A stretch of DNA of 64,000 nt from Gemmatimonadaceae bacterium (GCA_020852815.1 JADZAN010000039.1:97051-161050), one strand, 5' to 3'. Positions 1 through 9,309 are shown, numbered from the stretch's first letter. Notes: a model not told the origin generated them from the sequence alone. A program made the numbers and translations.

Positions 1-104
1 GCGACACTGTCACCGTCCACCCCAACATCATCGTCGACTGGATCGCCTGGACCTGCTTCGGCTCCGAGGCACGACCGCTGATTCACCCTTCGCTCTGGCA
101 GTAG
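1..104 (+). CDS. C-terminal end of an unidentified protein (start lies outside the window)
   Basis: An open frame enters from the left edge and ends at TAG 102-104, giving about 33 C-terminal residues ending HPSLWQ. It contains a hydrophobic, Trp-rich stretch (IIVDWIAWTCF). The stop lies 7 nt before the next start codon on the same strand, so the two genes are probably co-transcribed. I do not recognise the family. The tail is too short to assign a function, and only the open frame and its position support it. Confidence 0.45.
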   Translation, partial: DTVTVHPNIIVDWIAWTCFGSEARPLIHPSLWQ

Positions 105-111
105 CACAACC

Positions 112-1029
112 ATGGCCCTTCGCTCCTACGCCTTCCACACCACCGACGTCTTCACGTCGACGCGCTTTGGCGGCAACCAGCTCGCCGTCCTCACCGACGC
201 GCGCGGGCTCTCCACGGCAGAGATGCACGCCATTGCCCGCGAGTTCAACTATTCGGAGTCGACGTTCGTCCTCCCGCCGGACGACCGGTCGCACACGCGT
301 CGCGTGCGAATCTTCACCCCGGGGGGCGAGGTGCCCTTTGCCGGGCACCCGACGGTGGGGACCGCGTTGGTGCTGGCGGTGACGGGCGAACTTCCGCTCG
401 ACGGCGACGAGACGAAGATCGTCTTGGAGGAGGGGGTGGGGCCGGTGGCCGTCTCCATCCGCGCCGCGAACGGCGTCCCCGACTTCGCCGAGCTGTCGGT
501 GGCCAGGCTCCCCGAGGTGCTCTCCCCCGTCCCCGCCGCCGACGTGCTGGCGGCGATGCTGTCGTTAGGCACGGACGACCTGGCCGGGGGCGCGTTCCAC
601 CCGCAGGCCGTCTCCTGCGGGCTCCCCTTCACCTTCGTCCCGCTGCGCAGCCGTGACGCGGTGCGCCGCGCGCGCCTCAAGCTCGACCTCTGGGAGTCGG
701 CCCTCGCGCGCACGCCGGCCCACATGGTGATGGTCTTCGCCCTCGACGCCGAGGACCCCGCACACCAGGTGCGCGCCCGCATGTTTGCGCCGGGCGAATC
801 GGTCCCCGAAGACCCGGCCACCGGCTCGGCCTGCGCCGCGTTAGGCGGGTACCTCGGACTGCGCGACCACACCGCGACCGGCACGTTGCGCTGGATCGTG
901 GAGCAAGGCTACGAGATGGGACGCCCCTCGCTCCTGCACGTGAGCTGCGACAAGCGGGTCGGCGCCATCACCGCCGTCCGCGTGGGCGGCTCGGCGGTCC
1001 TCGTGTCGTCGGGAACTATCCGCCTGTAG
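112..1029 (+). CDS. PhzF-family isomerase/epimerase
   Basis: 305 aa, the usual length for PhzF proteins, which fold as two diaminopimelate-epimerase-like halves. Visible family hallmarks are the N-terminal FGGNQLAV (19-26), SESTFVLP containing the probable catalytic Glu49, PFAGHPTVGTA near 80-90, and the C-terminal EDPATGSACAALGGYL. PhzF itself isomerises trans-2,3-dihydro-3-hydroxyanthranilate in phenazine synthesis, but most homologues, including this one, sit outside phenazine clusters and have unknown substrates. Nothing else nearby suggests phenazine synthesis. Followed by a hairpin shared with the converging mscL gene. Family assignment is firm; substrate unknown. Confidence 0.9.
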   Translation: MALRSYAFHTTDVFTSTRFGGNQLAVLTDARGLSTAEMHAIAREFNYSESTFVLPPDDRSHTRRVRIFTPGGEVPFAGHPTVGTALVLAVTGELPLDGDETKIVLEEGVGPVAVSIRAANGVPDFAELSVARLPEVLSPVPAADVLAAMLSLGTDDLAGGAFHPQAVSCGLPFTFVPLRSRDAVRRARLKLDLWESALARTPAHMVMVFALDAEDPAHQVRARMFAPGESVPEDPATGSACAALGGYLGLRDHTATGTLRWIVEQGYEMGRPSLLHVSCDKRVGAITAVRVGGSAVLVSSGTIRL

Positions 1030-1044
1030 TCGACTCGCAAGGAA

Positions 1045-1071
1045 AACGGCGCGCTCGCCGGGCGCGCCGTT
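1045..1071. terminator. Bidirectional intrinsic terminator between phzF-like gene and mscL
   Basis: A perfect 10-bp inverted repeat, AACGGCGCGC / GCGCGCCGTT, with a 7-nt loop lies between two converging genes. It is preceded by GGAAAA on the plus strand, which gives a T-run after the stem in the minus direction (mscL side), while the plus direction has only TT. Placement and symmetry support a shared terminator. Confidence 0.7.
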
Positions 1072-1109
1072 CGCATAGGTGGATGAGCGGCGCCTGCCGC
1101 GGCGTCACT

Positions 1110-1493
1110 CTACAGCTGCGATGTGCAATGCGCGCAGCGCGTGGCCGCGGCGGGGATCGTGCTCATGCAGTACGGGCACGCCTTGGTGGGAGGGGCCGGG
1201 GGAGCAGGGGGCTCGGGCTTCATGAACATCTTGCCGATCTGCCAGGCGACGAACGTGATGATCGCGAAGTTGAGGAACACTCCCGCGAAATCGCCAACCC
1301 CGAACTTGATCGACCCGACGTCGAGCGTCCACGTGCGCCATGCACCGCCGGGAATCGCTGCCCCGATGATCGGCATGAGGAAATCGTCGCTCATCGCCTT
1401 CACCAGCGCGCCGGCCGCACCACCCACGATCACCGCCAACGCCAAACCGACAACGTTCGCCTTCTCGAGGAACTTCTTGAAGTCTTCCCACAT
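1110..1493 (-). CDS. mscL: Large-conductance mechanosensitive channel MscL with C-terminal zinc ribbon
   Basis: 127 aa from ATG 1493, chosen because MscL proteins begin with a short amphipathic helix (here MWEDFKKFLEKANVV) and a GGAG motif sits about 9 nt upstream; the frame stays open further upstream but without homology. TM1 is roughly 14-34 and contains the small-residue pore pattern (VVGLALAVIVGGAAGALV); TM2 is about 66-90. MscL opens under membrane tension to release solutes after osmotic downshock. Unusually, a Pro-rich linker (92-103) is followed by four cysteines at 106, 109, 120 and 123 in a CxxC-x10-CxxC zinc-ribbon arrangement, in the region where ordinary MscL forms its cytoplasmic helical bundle. 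Confidence 0.9.
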   Translation of the reverse strand: MWEDFKKFLEKANVVGLALAVIVGGAAGALVKAMSDDFLMPIIGAAIPGGAWRTWTLDVGSIKFGVGDFAGVFLNFAIITFVAWQIGKMFMKPEPPAPPAPPTKACPYCMSTIPAAATRCAHCTSQL

Positions 1494-1673
1494 GGTGCAG
1501 CTGCTCCGACACTGGAGGAACCCACCTAACGCGCCGAGGTGATTGCGCGCGCGCAATGTGAGCCGATTCGGGGCGATGGGCAAGTGCGCAACGTCACCGC
1601 CGCGCACTCGGCCATCTCACCCATGCGTGCCTAAGCGCCGGTGCCTCCGGCGGTTCGGCTCCCCGTCCAACGT

Positions 1674-4145
1674 CTAGAAACGAGCCTCCACGTACAGATC
1701 GAGCCGCATCCGCTGCCGCGGGTAGATCCCGCGCGACAGGTCCATGCGCACGAGGCCATCGAGGACCGACCAGCCCACCCCGGCGCCGCTGATGGGGCGC
1801 CCGGGGTGCTGCCAGTCATCGCGGCGCCCCGCCCACCCCAGGTCGCCGAACAGCACCGGGCGCACCACGCGGGTGGACAGTGCGAGTTCGCCGCGCGCGA
1901 GCCAGAACGCCTCGCCCGCCGCCGTGCCAAGCAACTGCCCGCGCACGGTTTGCGCACCGCCAAGGTAGAACGCGCGCTGCGGGAGCGGCGCGTTGCGGCT
2001 GACGCCTCCCCCGGCAGTGAGCGAGGCGGCGAGACGCTCGCCGAACCCCTTGCTCAGCGTCGCCTCGCCCGCCACGCGCCCATAGGCGCGCGACACCGAC
2101 GACGTCGCGCTGTCGAACGACGTCCACCCCCCTTCCAGACGTGCGTCGGTGAGCAGGCGCCACCCCTGCGGGTCGAGCCCCGCCGATCGCTGGTCGCGCA
2201 GCGCGAACCCCGCCACGGTGGCGTCGGTTGCCGTGATGTTGGGGAGGAACTCGCTCCCCCCGCCCAGGGCGCGCGACAGGTTGAAGCGCGTTTCATTGGC
2301 CACGTCCCCCTGGCGCTCGACGAAGAGGCGCGTCGTGAGCGCGCCGCCGCGGTTGAGGCCATTCGTCAGCTGCAAACCGGTGGCGCGGTAGTAATAGCCC
2401 TCGTCACGCCCGTAGAACAGCGCGCCCAGCGACGCCCCGAAACTCAGCGGGGCACCCCAGTCATCGTTGGCGACCGCCAGCTTGTGGTAGCCAGCCACGC
2501 GCCACGTCGCGCGCCCGTTGCTGCGCGCCACGCCGAGCTCGACGTTGGGCACCAGGTCGGCCACCCCGAGCCGAGCCGTTGCATCCCATGAGAAGCCGCG
2601 CCCCAGTTGCTCCGTCGCCTGCGCCCCGATGGACAGCCCCTCGACACGATTGTAGCGCGTCCACCCCAGCCCGTAGTTCAACCGTATCGGCATCGGCGCC
2701 CACACCGGCTGCAACGAGAAGTCGAGCTCCTTGAGCAAGGCATCGCGTTCGGTGAGGCCGAACAGCTGCTCACCCGGCTCATAGATCGATCCCGGCAGGT
2801 CCTTGGAGTTGGCCAGCACCGTGCTGTCGCATGGGAGGCGCACCGCTGTGGCCAGGTTGGACTCGCCGCGCGTGTCGACGCGCGTGTAGAAGCCCGTGCT
2901 CGCACAGTCGTCCTTGCGCTTCTCCGCCAGGCGCATGCGCCGCACCGAATCGGCCTCCACCAACTTCCCGATGCGGAACTTGCGCTGCTCCGGCGTGAGC
3001 TGCCCCCACGGGAGTGAATCGCCAAACAGCGAGTCGCGCAGCTGGCGGCGCGTCATCATCTCCGGGACCGACGGCATCGAATCGGTGCCATTCACGCTCG
3101 CGTACTTGAACCCTTCCTCCATCTTGAACGGGATGCGCATGAAGGAGGCCCGCGCCCACCCCTCGGCGTACTGCGCGCGCGGCAGCCAGAAGCGTCCGCC
3201 GTAGAGCCCGTAGTCGATCGTCACCGCCTCCAGTTGCGCCTGCATCGGCGAGAGCATCCCCTTCACCCAACCCGGGGGAGCATCCTCCTCGTCAGGCGTG
3301 TCGCCAGTGCGCTTGGCCTCCTCCTTCTCGCGCTTCAACTCTTCGTCCACCACCCCCCAGATATCGATCGGGACGGCGAGCCGGTACGCGGCACGCACCA
3401 GCTGCCCGCTCTCCACATCGAACCAGAACGACCCCACCGAGAGCTTCCACTCGGGGCGGCGCGGCTCGATGCGCAGCTCGCGCAGGCGAATGGCACGCCC
3501 GTCAGGGAGCGTGATGGTGAGCGAGTCGCCGGTTGCGTATCGGTAGTACGCCTCGGCACCGATGGCGAGCGGGTGCACGAGTTCGCGCTCGTCCACCTCG
3601 GCGCGCGCTTCGCTCCCCCCGATCCAGAGCGCGTCGCGCCCCGGGTAGTATGGGATCGGCGAGATCTCGTCCATGTCCACCTCCCCCGCCTCCTTCTCGG
3701 CCATGGGGAAGACCGAACGCGCCCCCTTGAGGTCGACGAAGACGCCGCCTTTGCGCGACCAGCGTACGCGCGAAACGTTCTCGGTGCGGAAGAGGAGACG
3801 GTCGCGCCCGACGGCGCGGAACCCCATCCCGACCGACATGCGCTGGTACGACGTGGCGTCGTACGAGAGGAGCGTCGAGTCGAGCCGCATGCGAGCATCG
3901 CGCGCGCGCAGCAGCAACTGGCGAGCGAGCGGATCGAGAAAGGCCGAGTTCTCGAGCTCCGGTGTCACCGCGATGCGGCGCACCGGGCGCTTCTCGCGGT
4001 CCAGGCGCCGTTCCATGGCCGAGTACCGGATGGAGTCGCGAATGGCCTGCTGCTTGATGCTGTCGGCTCGCGCCTTCTCGCTGGGTGTGCCGATGCGCAC
4101 GGAGACTTCCTGGAAGGCGATGACGAGCGTGAGGGCAGCGAGCAT
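1674..4145 (-). CDS. Large outer-membrane protein with C-terminal Omp85-like beta-barrel
   Basis: 823 aa with an N-terminal signal-like hydrophobic segment (about 1-15). The first ~450 residues are soluble and charged and look like a periplasmic region. The C-terminal ~350 residues show alternating barrel-strand character with repeated aromatic-Gly ends, and a segment near 735-750 (FYLGGAQTVRGQ) resembling the conserved RGY loop region of Omp85/BamA-type barrels; the chain ends in an aromatic (ARF), as outer-membrane proteins often do. A GGAG about 9 nt before ATG 4145 supports the start. Likely an outer-membrane insertion, secretion or surface protein of the D15/surface-antigen type. The exact role is unknown and the RGY match is imperfect (VRGQ). 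Confidence 0.65.
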   Translation of the reverse strand: MLAALTLVIAFQEVSVRIGTPSEKARADSIKQQAIRDSIRYSAMERRLDREKRPVRRIAVTPELENSAFLDPLARQLLLRARDARMRLDSTLLSYDATSYQRMSVGMGFRAVGRDRLLFRTENVSRVRWSRKGGVFVDLKGARSVFPMAEKEAGEVDMDEISPIPYYPGRDALWIGGSEARAEVDERELVHPLAIGAEAYYRYATGDSLTITLPDGRAIRLRELRIEPRRPEWKLSVGSFWFDVESGQLVRAAYRLAVPIDIWGVVDEELKREKEEAKRTGDTPDEEDAPPGWVKGMLSPMQAQLEAVTIDYGLYGGRFWLPRAQYAEGWARASFMRIPFKMEEGFKYASVNGTDSMPSVPEMMTRRQLRDSLFGDSLPWGQLTPEQRKFRIGKLVEADSVRRMRLAEKRKDDCASTGFYTRVDTRGESNLATAVRLPCDSTVLANSKDLPGSIYEPGEQLFGLTERDALLKELDFSLQPVWAPMPIRLNYGLGWTRYNRVEGLSIGAQATEQLGRGFSWDATARLGVADLVPNVELGVARSNGRATWRVAGYHKLAVANDDWGAPLSFGASLGALFYGRDEGYYYRATGLQLTNGLNRGGALTTRLFVERQGDVANETRFNLSRALGGGSEFLPNITATDATVAGFALRDQRSAGLDPQGWRLLTDARLEGGWTSFDSATSSVSRAYGRVAGEATLSKGFGERLAASLTAGGGVSRNAPLPQRAFYLGGAQTVRGQLLGTAAGEAFWLARGELALSTRVVRPVLFGDLGWAGRRDDWQHPGRPISGAGVGWSVLDGLVRMDLSRGIYPRQRMRLDLYVEARF

Positions 4146-4180
4146 GCGACGAACTCCGGGGGCAGGATCGGTGCGAAGTT

Positions 4181-5518
4181 CTACGATCCCCGGGGGCGAA
4201 GGTTTCGTGACGCCTGTAGGGGGAGCGAGCCGCTGTGGGAGCGCAGGATGTGCAGGCGTTGCCGGAAGGCCTCCCGCTTACGCTCCTCCCGCGCGTCGGG
4301 ATACGAGAGCATGGACATCGCCAGCGCCACGCCGATGGGGACGGCCGCCATCGACCCGCTCCACGGGAAGGGGCGCTCGTCGCTCCCGCGCCGCGCCTCC
4401 AGGCGGCTCACGAGTGCCGGGAAACGTGTCTGTGTCCAGACCGTCGCGAGGATGACGAGAATCCCCAGCCCGGCCAGGAGGATCGGGAAGGAGATGAACT
4501 CGCGAAAGACATTCTGGGCCAGGAAGCCAAGGTAGCCGATGACGCCGAGCACTCCGAAGAGCAGGACCGTGCGCCGACGGACGTAGAGCGAGAGCGCGAC
4601 GAGTCCGAGCGCGGTTGGAAGGAGGAGGTGGCGCCAGGCGCTGTCGTCGGCGCGCAGCCAGAGGACCAGGTAGCCCAGCGTGGTCCCCGCGAGCCCGATG
4701 ACCCAGAAGGCGTTGGCGAAGTCGCCCGAGCCCGCGCGTCGTTCCGCGCCGTCAGCCGCAACCATGTTCGCGTCGCGACGTTGCTGGCCGCGCTGCCAGC
4801 GTTCCACCCGCTCGGCGACGAGGAGGATTGCGAAGCCGCCGGCGAGGATCGTCCATTGCTCCGAGGCACTCGAGCCGCCGAAGGAGCAAGCGATGATCGA
4901 CAGGTGCAACGCGGCGCCCGCCAGCGCCGCCGCCAGCGGCCACGTCACCGTGACCATGGCGCGCCGCCGCAGCGCGGCGAGTGCCGTCAGGAGCATCATG
5001 AGCTCGAGGATGAGCCACTGCCACGCCATCCAGGCCGTGTCGCGGAGCAGTGGATCGCCCATGAGAGGGTCGTGCGTGGGGAGGTCCGGCCACCGCCCGC
5101 TGAGGGAGAGGAATGGCCAGGCGACGAGCGGACTGAGCGAGACGACGAGGGCAGCGCAGATGTCGGCCGCCAGGGTAAAGCCACGCCCCCGCAGCCATCG
5201 CTCCGCGGCGAGCAGGACACCGCCGTAGAGCAGGGCAACACCGAGCACCCCCCACGGCCCCAGTCGCGCCCACCGGTCGACGAGGAACCAGCCGCACGCG
5301 AAGAGGACGAGGAGCGCGCCCAAGGCGTACGCGACCGCCACGACGGAGAGCGCGCTGGTCGCGCTCGGCGCGCTGGTGGCAGTGGTCACGGTCGTCGCCG
5401 CGCTGTCGACGGCGGCGAGCGCCCGGAGCCTGTCGCGCTGCCCCTCGTCGATGATCCCCTGCGCCACGCCGCGATCGAGGAGGCGCGAGAGTTCGTGGTT
5501 GAGCGGCTTGTCGTTCAC
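4181..5518 (-). CDS. DUF2157-type polytopic membrane protein
   Basis: About 445 aa from a GTG at 5518. The N-terminal soluble segment, L..LL.RG...GIIDEGQRDRLRAL, is typical of DUF2157 proteins and is followed by roughly ten or more hydrophobic helices. The frame is open to an ATG at 5599, but the extra 27 residues are Pro/Arg-rich and look non-coding, and no good ribosome site precedes either start, so the start is uncertain. Function of the family is unknown; an inner-membrane location is clear from the sequence. It precedes the large outer-membrane protein gene on the same strand with a gap of about 35 nt, so they may be co-transcribed. Confidence 0.7.
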   Translation of the reverse strand: MNDKPLNHELSRLLDRGVAQGIIDEGQRDRLRALAAVDSAATTVTTATSAPSATSALSVVAVAYALGALLVLFACGWFLVDRWARLGPWGVLGVALLYGGVLLAAERWLRGRGFTLAADICAALVVSLSPLVAWPFLSLSGRWPDLPTHDPLMGDPLLRDTAWMAWQWLILELMMLLTALAALRRRAMVTVTWPLAAALAGAALHLSIIACSFGGSSASEQWTILAGGFAILLVAERVERWQRGQQRRDANMVAADGAERRAGSGDFANAFWVIGLAGTTLGYLVLWLRADDSAWRHLLLPTALGLVALSLYVRRRTVLLFGVLGVIGYLGFLAQNVFREFISFPILLAGLGILVILATVWTQTRFPALVSRLEARRGSDERPFPWSGSMAAVPIGVALAMSMLSYPDAREERKREAFRQRLHILRSHSGSLPLQASRNLRPRGS

Positions 5519-5650
5519 GTGCGGGGGGTGAGGAGGACAAGCTGCGGGTGGCCTGACGCGACCACACGGCGCCGACCGTCGCGCCAGAATCTGCCACAAC
5601 GTACGAGGCGCGGGAGTGGCGCGTTTCCCGACAGCGGGGGCGTTCCCGTC

Positions 5651-5710
5651 CTCTCGTCCCCAGCCTTCGCTGGGGCAGGCCTCTCGTCCCCAGCCTTCGC
5701 TGGGGCAGGC
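5651..5710. repeat. Two tandem copies of a 30-bp hairpin repeat (REP-like)
   Basis: Two perfect 30-bp units (5651-5680, 5681-5710) followed by the degenerate start of a third. Each contains a hairpin with 7-bp arms CCCCAGC / GCTGGGG and loop CTTC (5658-5675 in the first). A third copy of the hairpin core occurs at 11746-11763. It lies in the 5' region between divergent genes, upstream of the ABC transporter operon. This resembles small dispersed intergenic palindromes of the REP/BIME kind; function unknown. Confidence 0.65.
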
Positions 5711-5745
5711 TTCTCGTCATCTCGCTCCCGCGCTATGGTTCCCCC

Positions 5746-6681
5746 ATGCCCCCCTCCCCCCTCGCCCTCGACGTCCGCGCCCTCCACAAGCGCTACGGCG
5801 ACGTCGTCGCGGTCAACGGGCTCGACCTCCAGGTGCGCGCCGGCGAGTGCTTCGGCCTCCTGGGCCCCAACGGCGCCGGCAAGACGACGACCATCGAGAT
5901 ATGCGAGGGCATTCTCGACGCCGACGGCGGCGACGTGATCGTCCTCGGCCTGCGCTGGGCCACCGACGAAGACGCCCTGCGGCAGCGCCTCGGCGTGCAG
6001 CTGCAAGAGGCGCAGTTCGCCGACAAGCTCACTGTCGCCGAGACCGTGCGCCTGTTCCGCTCGTTCTACCGCAGCGGACCCACTGTCGCCGACGTCATCG
6101 CCCGCGTGCAGCTGGAGGAGAAGGCCAACGCCCGCGTGAGCACGCTCTCCGGCGGGCAGAAGCAGCGCCTCTCGGTCGCCTGCGCCCTGGCCGGTGACCC
6201 GGCGCTCGTCTTTCTCGACGAACCGACCACCGGGCTCGACCCGCAGTCGCGACGGCAGTTGTGGGAGCTGGTGGAACGGCTGCGCGCCGCCGGAACGACG
6301 ATCATGCTCACCACGCACTACATGGACGAAGCGGAGCGCCTGTGCGACCGCATCGCCATCGTCGACCGCGGGCAGGTCATCGCCCTCGGCACGCCGCGCG
6401 AGCTGATCCGTTCGTTAGGCGCGGAGCAGGTGGTGGAGTGCGCGCTGGGCGACGGGGAGTCGATTGCCCCCGACGAGCTGGCGGCGCTTCCCGGCGTGCT
6501 GCGCGCCCGCAGCGACGGCCCGATCCACACCCTGCAGGTCGCCGCCGCGCACGAGACGATCCCCGCGCTCCTTGCCCTCATTGCCCGCCGCGAGTGCCGG
6601 CTCACCGAGTTGCGCACGCACTCGCCCACGCTCGAGGACGTCTTCGTCTCGCTCACCGGGCGCCACCTGCGGGAGGGGTGA
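5746..6681 (+). CDS. ABC transporter ATP-binding protein (ABC-2 exporter type)
   Basis: 311 aa. A complete nucleotide-binding domain is visible: Walker A GPNGAGKTT (40-48), Q-loop around QEAQF (87-91), signature LSGGQKQRL (134-142), Walker B LVFLDEP (154-160) and a His switch in TTHYMDEAE. A C-terminal extension of about 90 residues typical of drug/antibiotic exporter ATPases (CcmA/NodI-like group) follows. It energises the permease encoded 7 nt downstream. Substrate unknown; exporters of this class move drugs, lipids or polysaccharides across the inner membrane. Confidence 0.92.
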   Translation: MPPSPLALDVRALHKRYGDVVAVNGLDLQVRAGECFGLLGPNGAGKTTTIEICEGILDADGGDVIVLGLRWATDEDALRQRLGVQLQEAQFADKLTVAETVRLFRSFYRSGPTVADVIARVQLEEKANARVSTLSGGQKQRLSVACALAGDPALVFLDEPTTGLDPQSRRQLWELVERLRAAGTTIMLTTHYMDEAERLCDRIAIVDRGQVIALGTPRELIRSLGAEQVVECALGDGESIAPDELAALPGVLRARSDGPIHTLQVAAAHETIPALLALIARRECRLTELRTHSPTLEDVFVSLTGRHLREG

Positions 6682-6688
6682 ACCAGCC

Positions 6689-7807
6689 ATGACGATGAGC
6701 GCCCCTCCCTCGCCGACAGGTGCAACGATGCCGCCGGCGTCCACGCCGCCGTCACCCGCCAACGACGCATCGCCCTCCCCGCTCCTGCAGCTCACGCTGG
6801 CCCGCTTCCGCGAGTTCCTGCGCGAACCGGAGGCGGTCTTCTGGAGCTTCATCTTCCCCATCCTCCTCGCCTCCGGGCTGGGGATCGCCTTCCGTTCGCG
6901 CCCCGCGGAGGTGGCCAAGGTCGCCGTACTGGCCTCGGCCCCCGGCGCCCAGGCGCTGCGCGCCGCGCTGTCGCGCGACTCGTCGCTGGTGGTGGAGGCG
7001 CTCGACGACACCGCCGCGGCCACCGCGCTCCGCATCGGGCGCGTGGCGCTCCTCATCGTCCCGCGCGAGCGCGCCACCGTCGAGTACCGCTACGACGACG
7101 CGCGTGCCGAGGCGCGCACGGCGCGGCTGCTCGTCGATCGCGCGTTGCAGCAGGCGGCGGGGCGCCGCGACCCCATCGCGGTAAAGGAGACGCTGGTGAG
7201 CGAGCGCGGCTCCCGCTACATCGATTTTGTCCTCCCGGGGCTCCTCGCCATGAACCTCATGGGGGGCGGGATCTGGGGGCTCGGCTTTGGCATCGTCGAT
7301 GCGCGGCGCAAGAAGCTCCTCAAGCGATTGCTCGCCACCCCCATGTCGCGCGCGCAGTACCTCCTCTCCTTCCTCTTCATGCGCCTGGCGATGATGGTGG
7401 TGGAGGTCGTCTTCATCGTCTCGTTCGGTGCGCTCGTCTTCAAGGTGCCCATGCGTGGCCCGCTCCTCGCCTTTGGGGTCATCTGCGTCATGGGGACGCT
7501 GACGTTCGGCGCGCTGGGGCTGCTGGTCGCTGCGCGCCCGCGCACGCTCGAGGGGGCGTCGGGGTTGATGAACTTCATCATGCTCCCCATGTGGGTCGGC
7601 TCGGGGATCTTCTTCGCCGCCACCAACTTCCCCGATGCGGTGCAGCCGCTGGTGCAGGCGCTCCCGCTCACCGCGGTGGTGGACGCCATGCGCCTCAACA
7701 TGCTGCAGGGCGCTGGCCTTGCCGCGGTGAGCGGTGAGCTGGCGATCATGGCGGCGTGGCTCGTCGGCTGCTTCGTGTTGGCGCTGCGCATCTTCCGGTG
7801 GCGATGA
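6689..7807 (+). CDS. ABC-2 type transporter permease
   Basis: 372 aa from ATG 6689, preceded by a GGGAGGGG ribosome site that overlaps the end of the ATPase gene; the open frame further upstream merely shadows the ATPase. One N-terminal TM segment (about 45-62, FWSFIFPILLASGLGIAF) is followed by an extracytoplasmic domain of about 130 residues and then five or six C-terminal TM helices, the ABC-2/YhfE-like layout. Partner of the ATPase just upstream. Its stop codon overlaps the start of the EamA gene (ATGA), so all three genes are translationally coupled. Substrate cannot be deduced. Confidence 0.9.
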   Translation: MTMSAPPSPTGATMPPASTPPSPANDASPSPLLQLTLARFREFLREPEAVFWSFIFPILLASGLGIAFRSRPAEVAKVAVLASAPGAQALRAALSRDSSLVVEALDDTAAATALRIGRVALLIVPRERATVEYRYDDARAEARTARLLVDRALQQAAGRRDPIAVKETLVSERGSRYIDFVLPGLLAMNLMGGGIWGLGFGIVDARRKKLLKRLLATPMSRAQYLLSFLFMRLAMMVVEVVFIVSFGALVFKVPMRGPLLAFGVICVMGTLTFGALGLLVAARPRTLEGASGLMNFIMLPMWVGSGIFFAATNFPDAVQPLVQALPLTAVVDAMRLNMLQGAGLAAVSGELAIMAAWLVGCFVLALRIFRWR

Positions 7808-8793
7808 GCGGCGCGCCCGGTACGCCGCACCATTCGCGGGCCACGGTCGTCGCGGCCTTTGCCGCGGTGTACCTGCTGTGGGGGTCCACGTACCTCTTCA
7901 TCAAGTACGCCGTTGCCTTCATTCCGCCGTTAGGGATGGCCGGGGCGCGATTCCTCCTCGCGGGGCTCATCCTCTACGGCTACGGCCGGCTGCGCGGCAA
8001 CGAGCGACCGCGCGCGATCCACTGGCGCTCGGCGGCCGTCGTCGGCGTGATGCTGATGACCTCCAACGCCGGCGTGGCGTGGTCCGAGCGCCTCATTCCC
8101 TCGGGCGTGGCCTCGCTCCTGGTCGCCATCACCCCATGCTGGATGGTGCTGTTCGAGTGGCTGGCGCACCGTGAGCGACGCCCGCACGCGGGGGTCCTGG
8201 CGGGGCTCGCGCTTGGCCTGGTGGGGCTGGCGATCCTGGTCGGGGTGGGCGACCTCGTGGGGGGCGGTGGGCGCGCGAGCGGCGGCGTGAACCTTCGCGG
8301 CGCCGCGGCCATCATCTGCGGCACGGCGGTGTGGGCCGCAGGGTCGCTCTACGCACGCGCAGCGCCGCGCCCCACCTCACCGCAACTCCTGAGCGGGATG
8401 CAGATGATCTGTGGCGGGGCGATTCTCTCCATCGTCTCGGCGCTCACCGGGCAATGGGACGGCTGGGTGTGGCGCGAGACGCCCGCGATTGCCTGGTGGT
8501 CGTTTCTCTATCTCCTGACCTTTGGGTCGCTCATCGCCTTCTCGGCATACATGTACCTCCTCACCGTCTCGACACCGGCCCGCGTCTCGACCTATGCGTA
8601 CGTGAACCCGGTCGTTGCGGTACTGCTCGGTTGGGCCTTCGCCGGGGAGACGCTCACGCCGCGGATGCTGCTGGCCTCTGTCATCATCGTGGGAGCGGTG
8701 GCGCTCATCGTGTCGTTCGGTGCCTCGGGGCCGCCGTCGCGGGCGACGCTCAAGACCGACGAGTTCCCGGTCGCGGCGACCGATGCGGGATAG
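7804..8793 (+). CDS. EamA/DMT-superfamily transporter (YedA-like)
   Basis: 329 aa with ten predicted TM helices in two EamA repeats. The first repeat carries YLLWGSTYLFIKYA and PPLGMAGARFLLAG, closely resembling the YedA group of drug/metabolite transporters; the second ends with STYAYVNPVVAVLLGW, the classic EamA hallmark near its C-terminus. ATG 7804 overlaps the permease stop codon (ATGA), which fixes the start and indicates translational coupling to the ABC exporter. Predicted inner-membrane metabolite exporter; substrate unknown. Confidence 0.9.
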   Translation: MSGAPGTPHHSRATVVAAFAAVYLLWGSTYLFIKYAVAFIPPLGMAGARFLLAGLILYGYGRLRGNERPRAIHWRSAAVVGVMLMTSNAGVAWSERLIPSGVASLLVAITPCWMVLFEWLAHRERRPHAGVLAGLALGLVGLAILVGVGDLVGGGGRASGGVNLRGAAAIICGTAVWAAGSLYARAAPRPTSPQLLSGMQMICGGAILSIVSALTGQWDGWVWRETPAIAWWSFLYLLTFGSLIAFSAYMYLLTVSTPARVSTYAYVNPVVAVLLGWAFAGETLTPRMLLASVIIVGAVALIVSFGASGPPSRATLKTDEFPVAATDAG

Positions 8794-8889
8794 CAGCGTC
8801 CCGGGGTGACGCCAGCCGTGTAGATTGTGGGAGGCGCCCGGCTGTTCGCGCCCGAACGGCGACGTCAACGTTCGACGCATCCAATCTGC

Positions 8890-9270
8890 ATGGCGAAGAT
8901 TCTGGTCATCGAGGACGACGAGGCACTGCGGGCACTCATGGCGCGCGTGCTTCGGTCGAAGGGGCACGAGGTGGTGGTCGCGCGCGACGGCGGGGAGGGG
9001 CTGGCGATGTGGGAACGCGAGCGTCCCGAGGTGGTGGTGACCGACCTCTACATGCCTAACGTGGACGGTATCGAGGCGATCATGGCGTTCCGCGCGCGCG
9101 ACCCCGCGTTGCCCATCGTCGCCGTATCCGGGGGCGACTCGCGCGCGTCGTTCCTCGCGCTGGACTCCGCCGGTGACCTCGGCGCCACGGTGGTGCTGGC
9201 CAAGCCGTTCCTCCCGGACCAACTGTACGATGCGGTGGTGCGGGCGCTGGGGCGCGATCCCTCGGTGTAA
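8890..9270 (+). CDS. Single-domain (CheY-like) response regulator
   Basis: 126 aa comprising only a receiver domain. Acidic pocket E8-D9-D10, phospho-acceptor Asp52 in VVVTDLYMP, switch Ser80 and Lys105 (KPF) are all present. No output domain, so it acts by protein-protein contact or in a phosphorelay. It stands alone, with no kinase gene adjacent. ATG 8890 is chosen because it gives the canonical MAKILVIEDD start; the upstream extension lacks homology. Confidence 0.92.
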   Translation: MAKILVIEDDEALRALMARVLRSKGHEVVVARDGGEGLAMWERERPEVVVTDLYMPNVDGIEAIMAFRARDPALPIVAVSGGDSRASFLALDSAGDLGATVVLAKPFLPDQLYDAVVRALGRDPSV

Positions 9271-9309
9271 GCGCGGGTTCGGCGCGGCGTCGCATCGCGC
9301 CGTGCGGCG

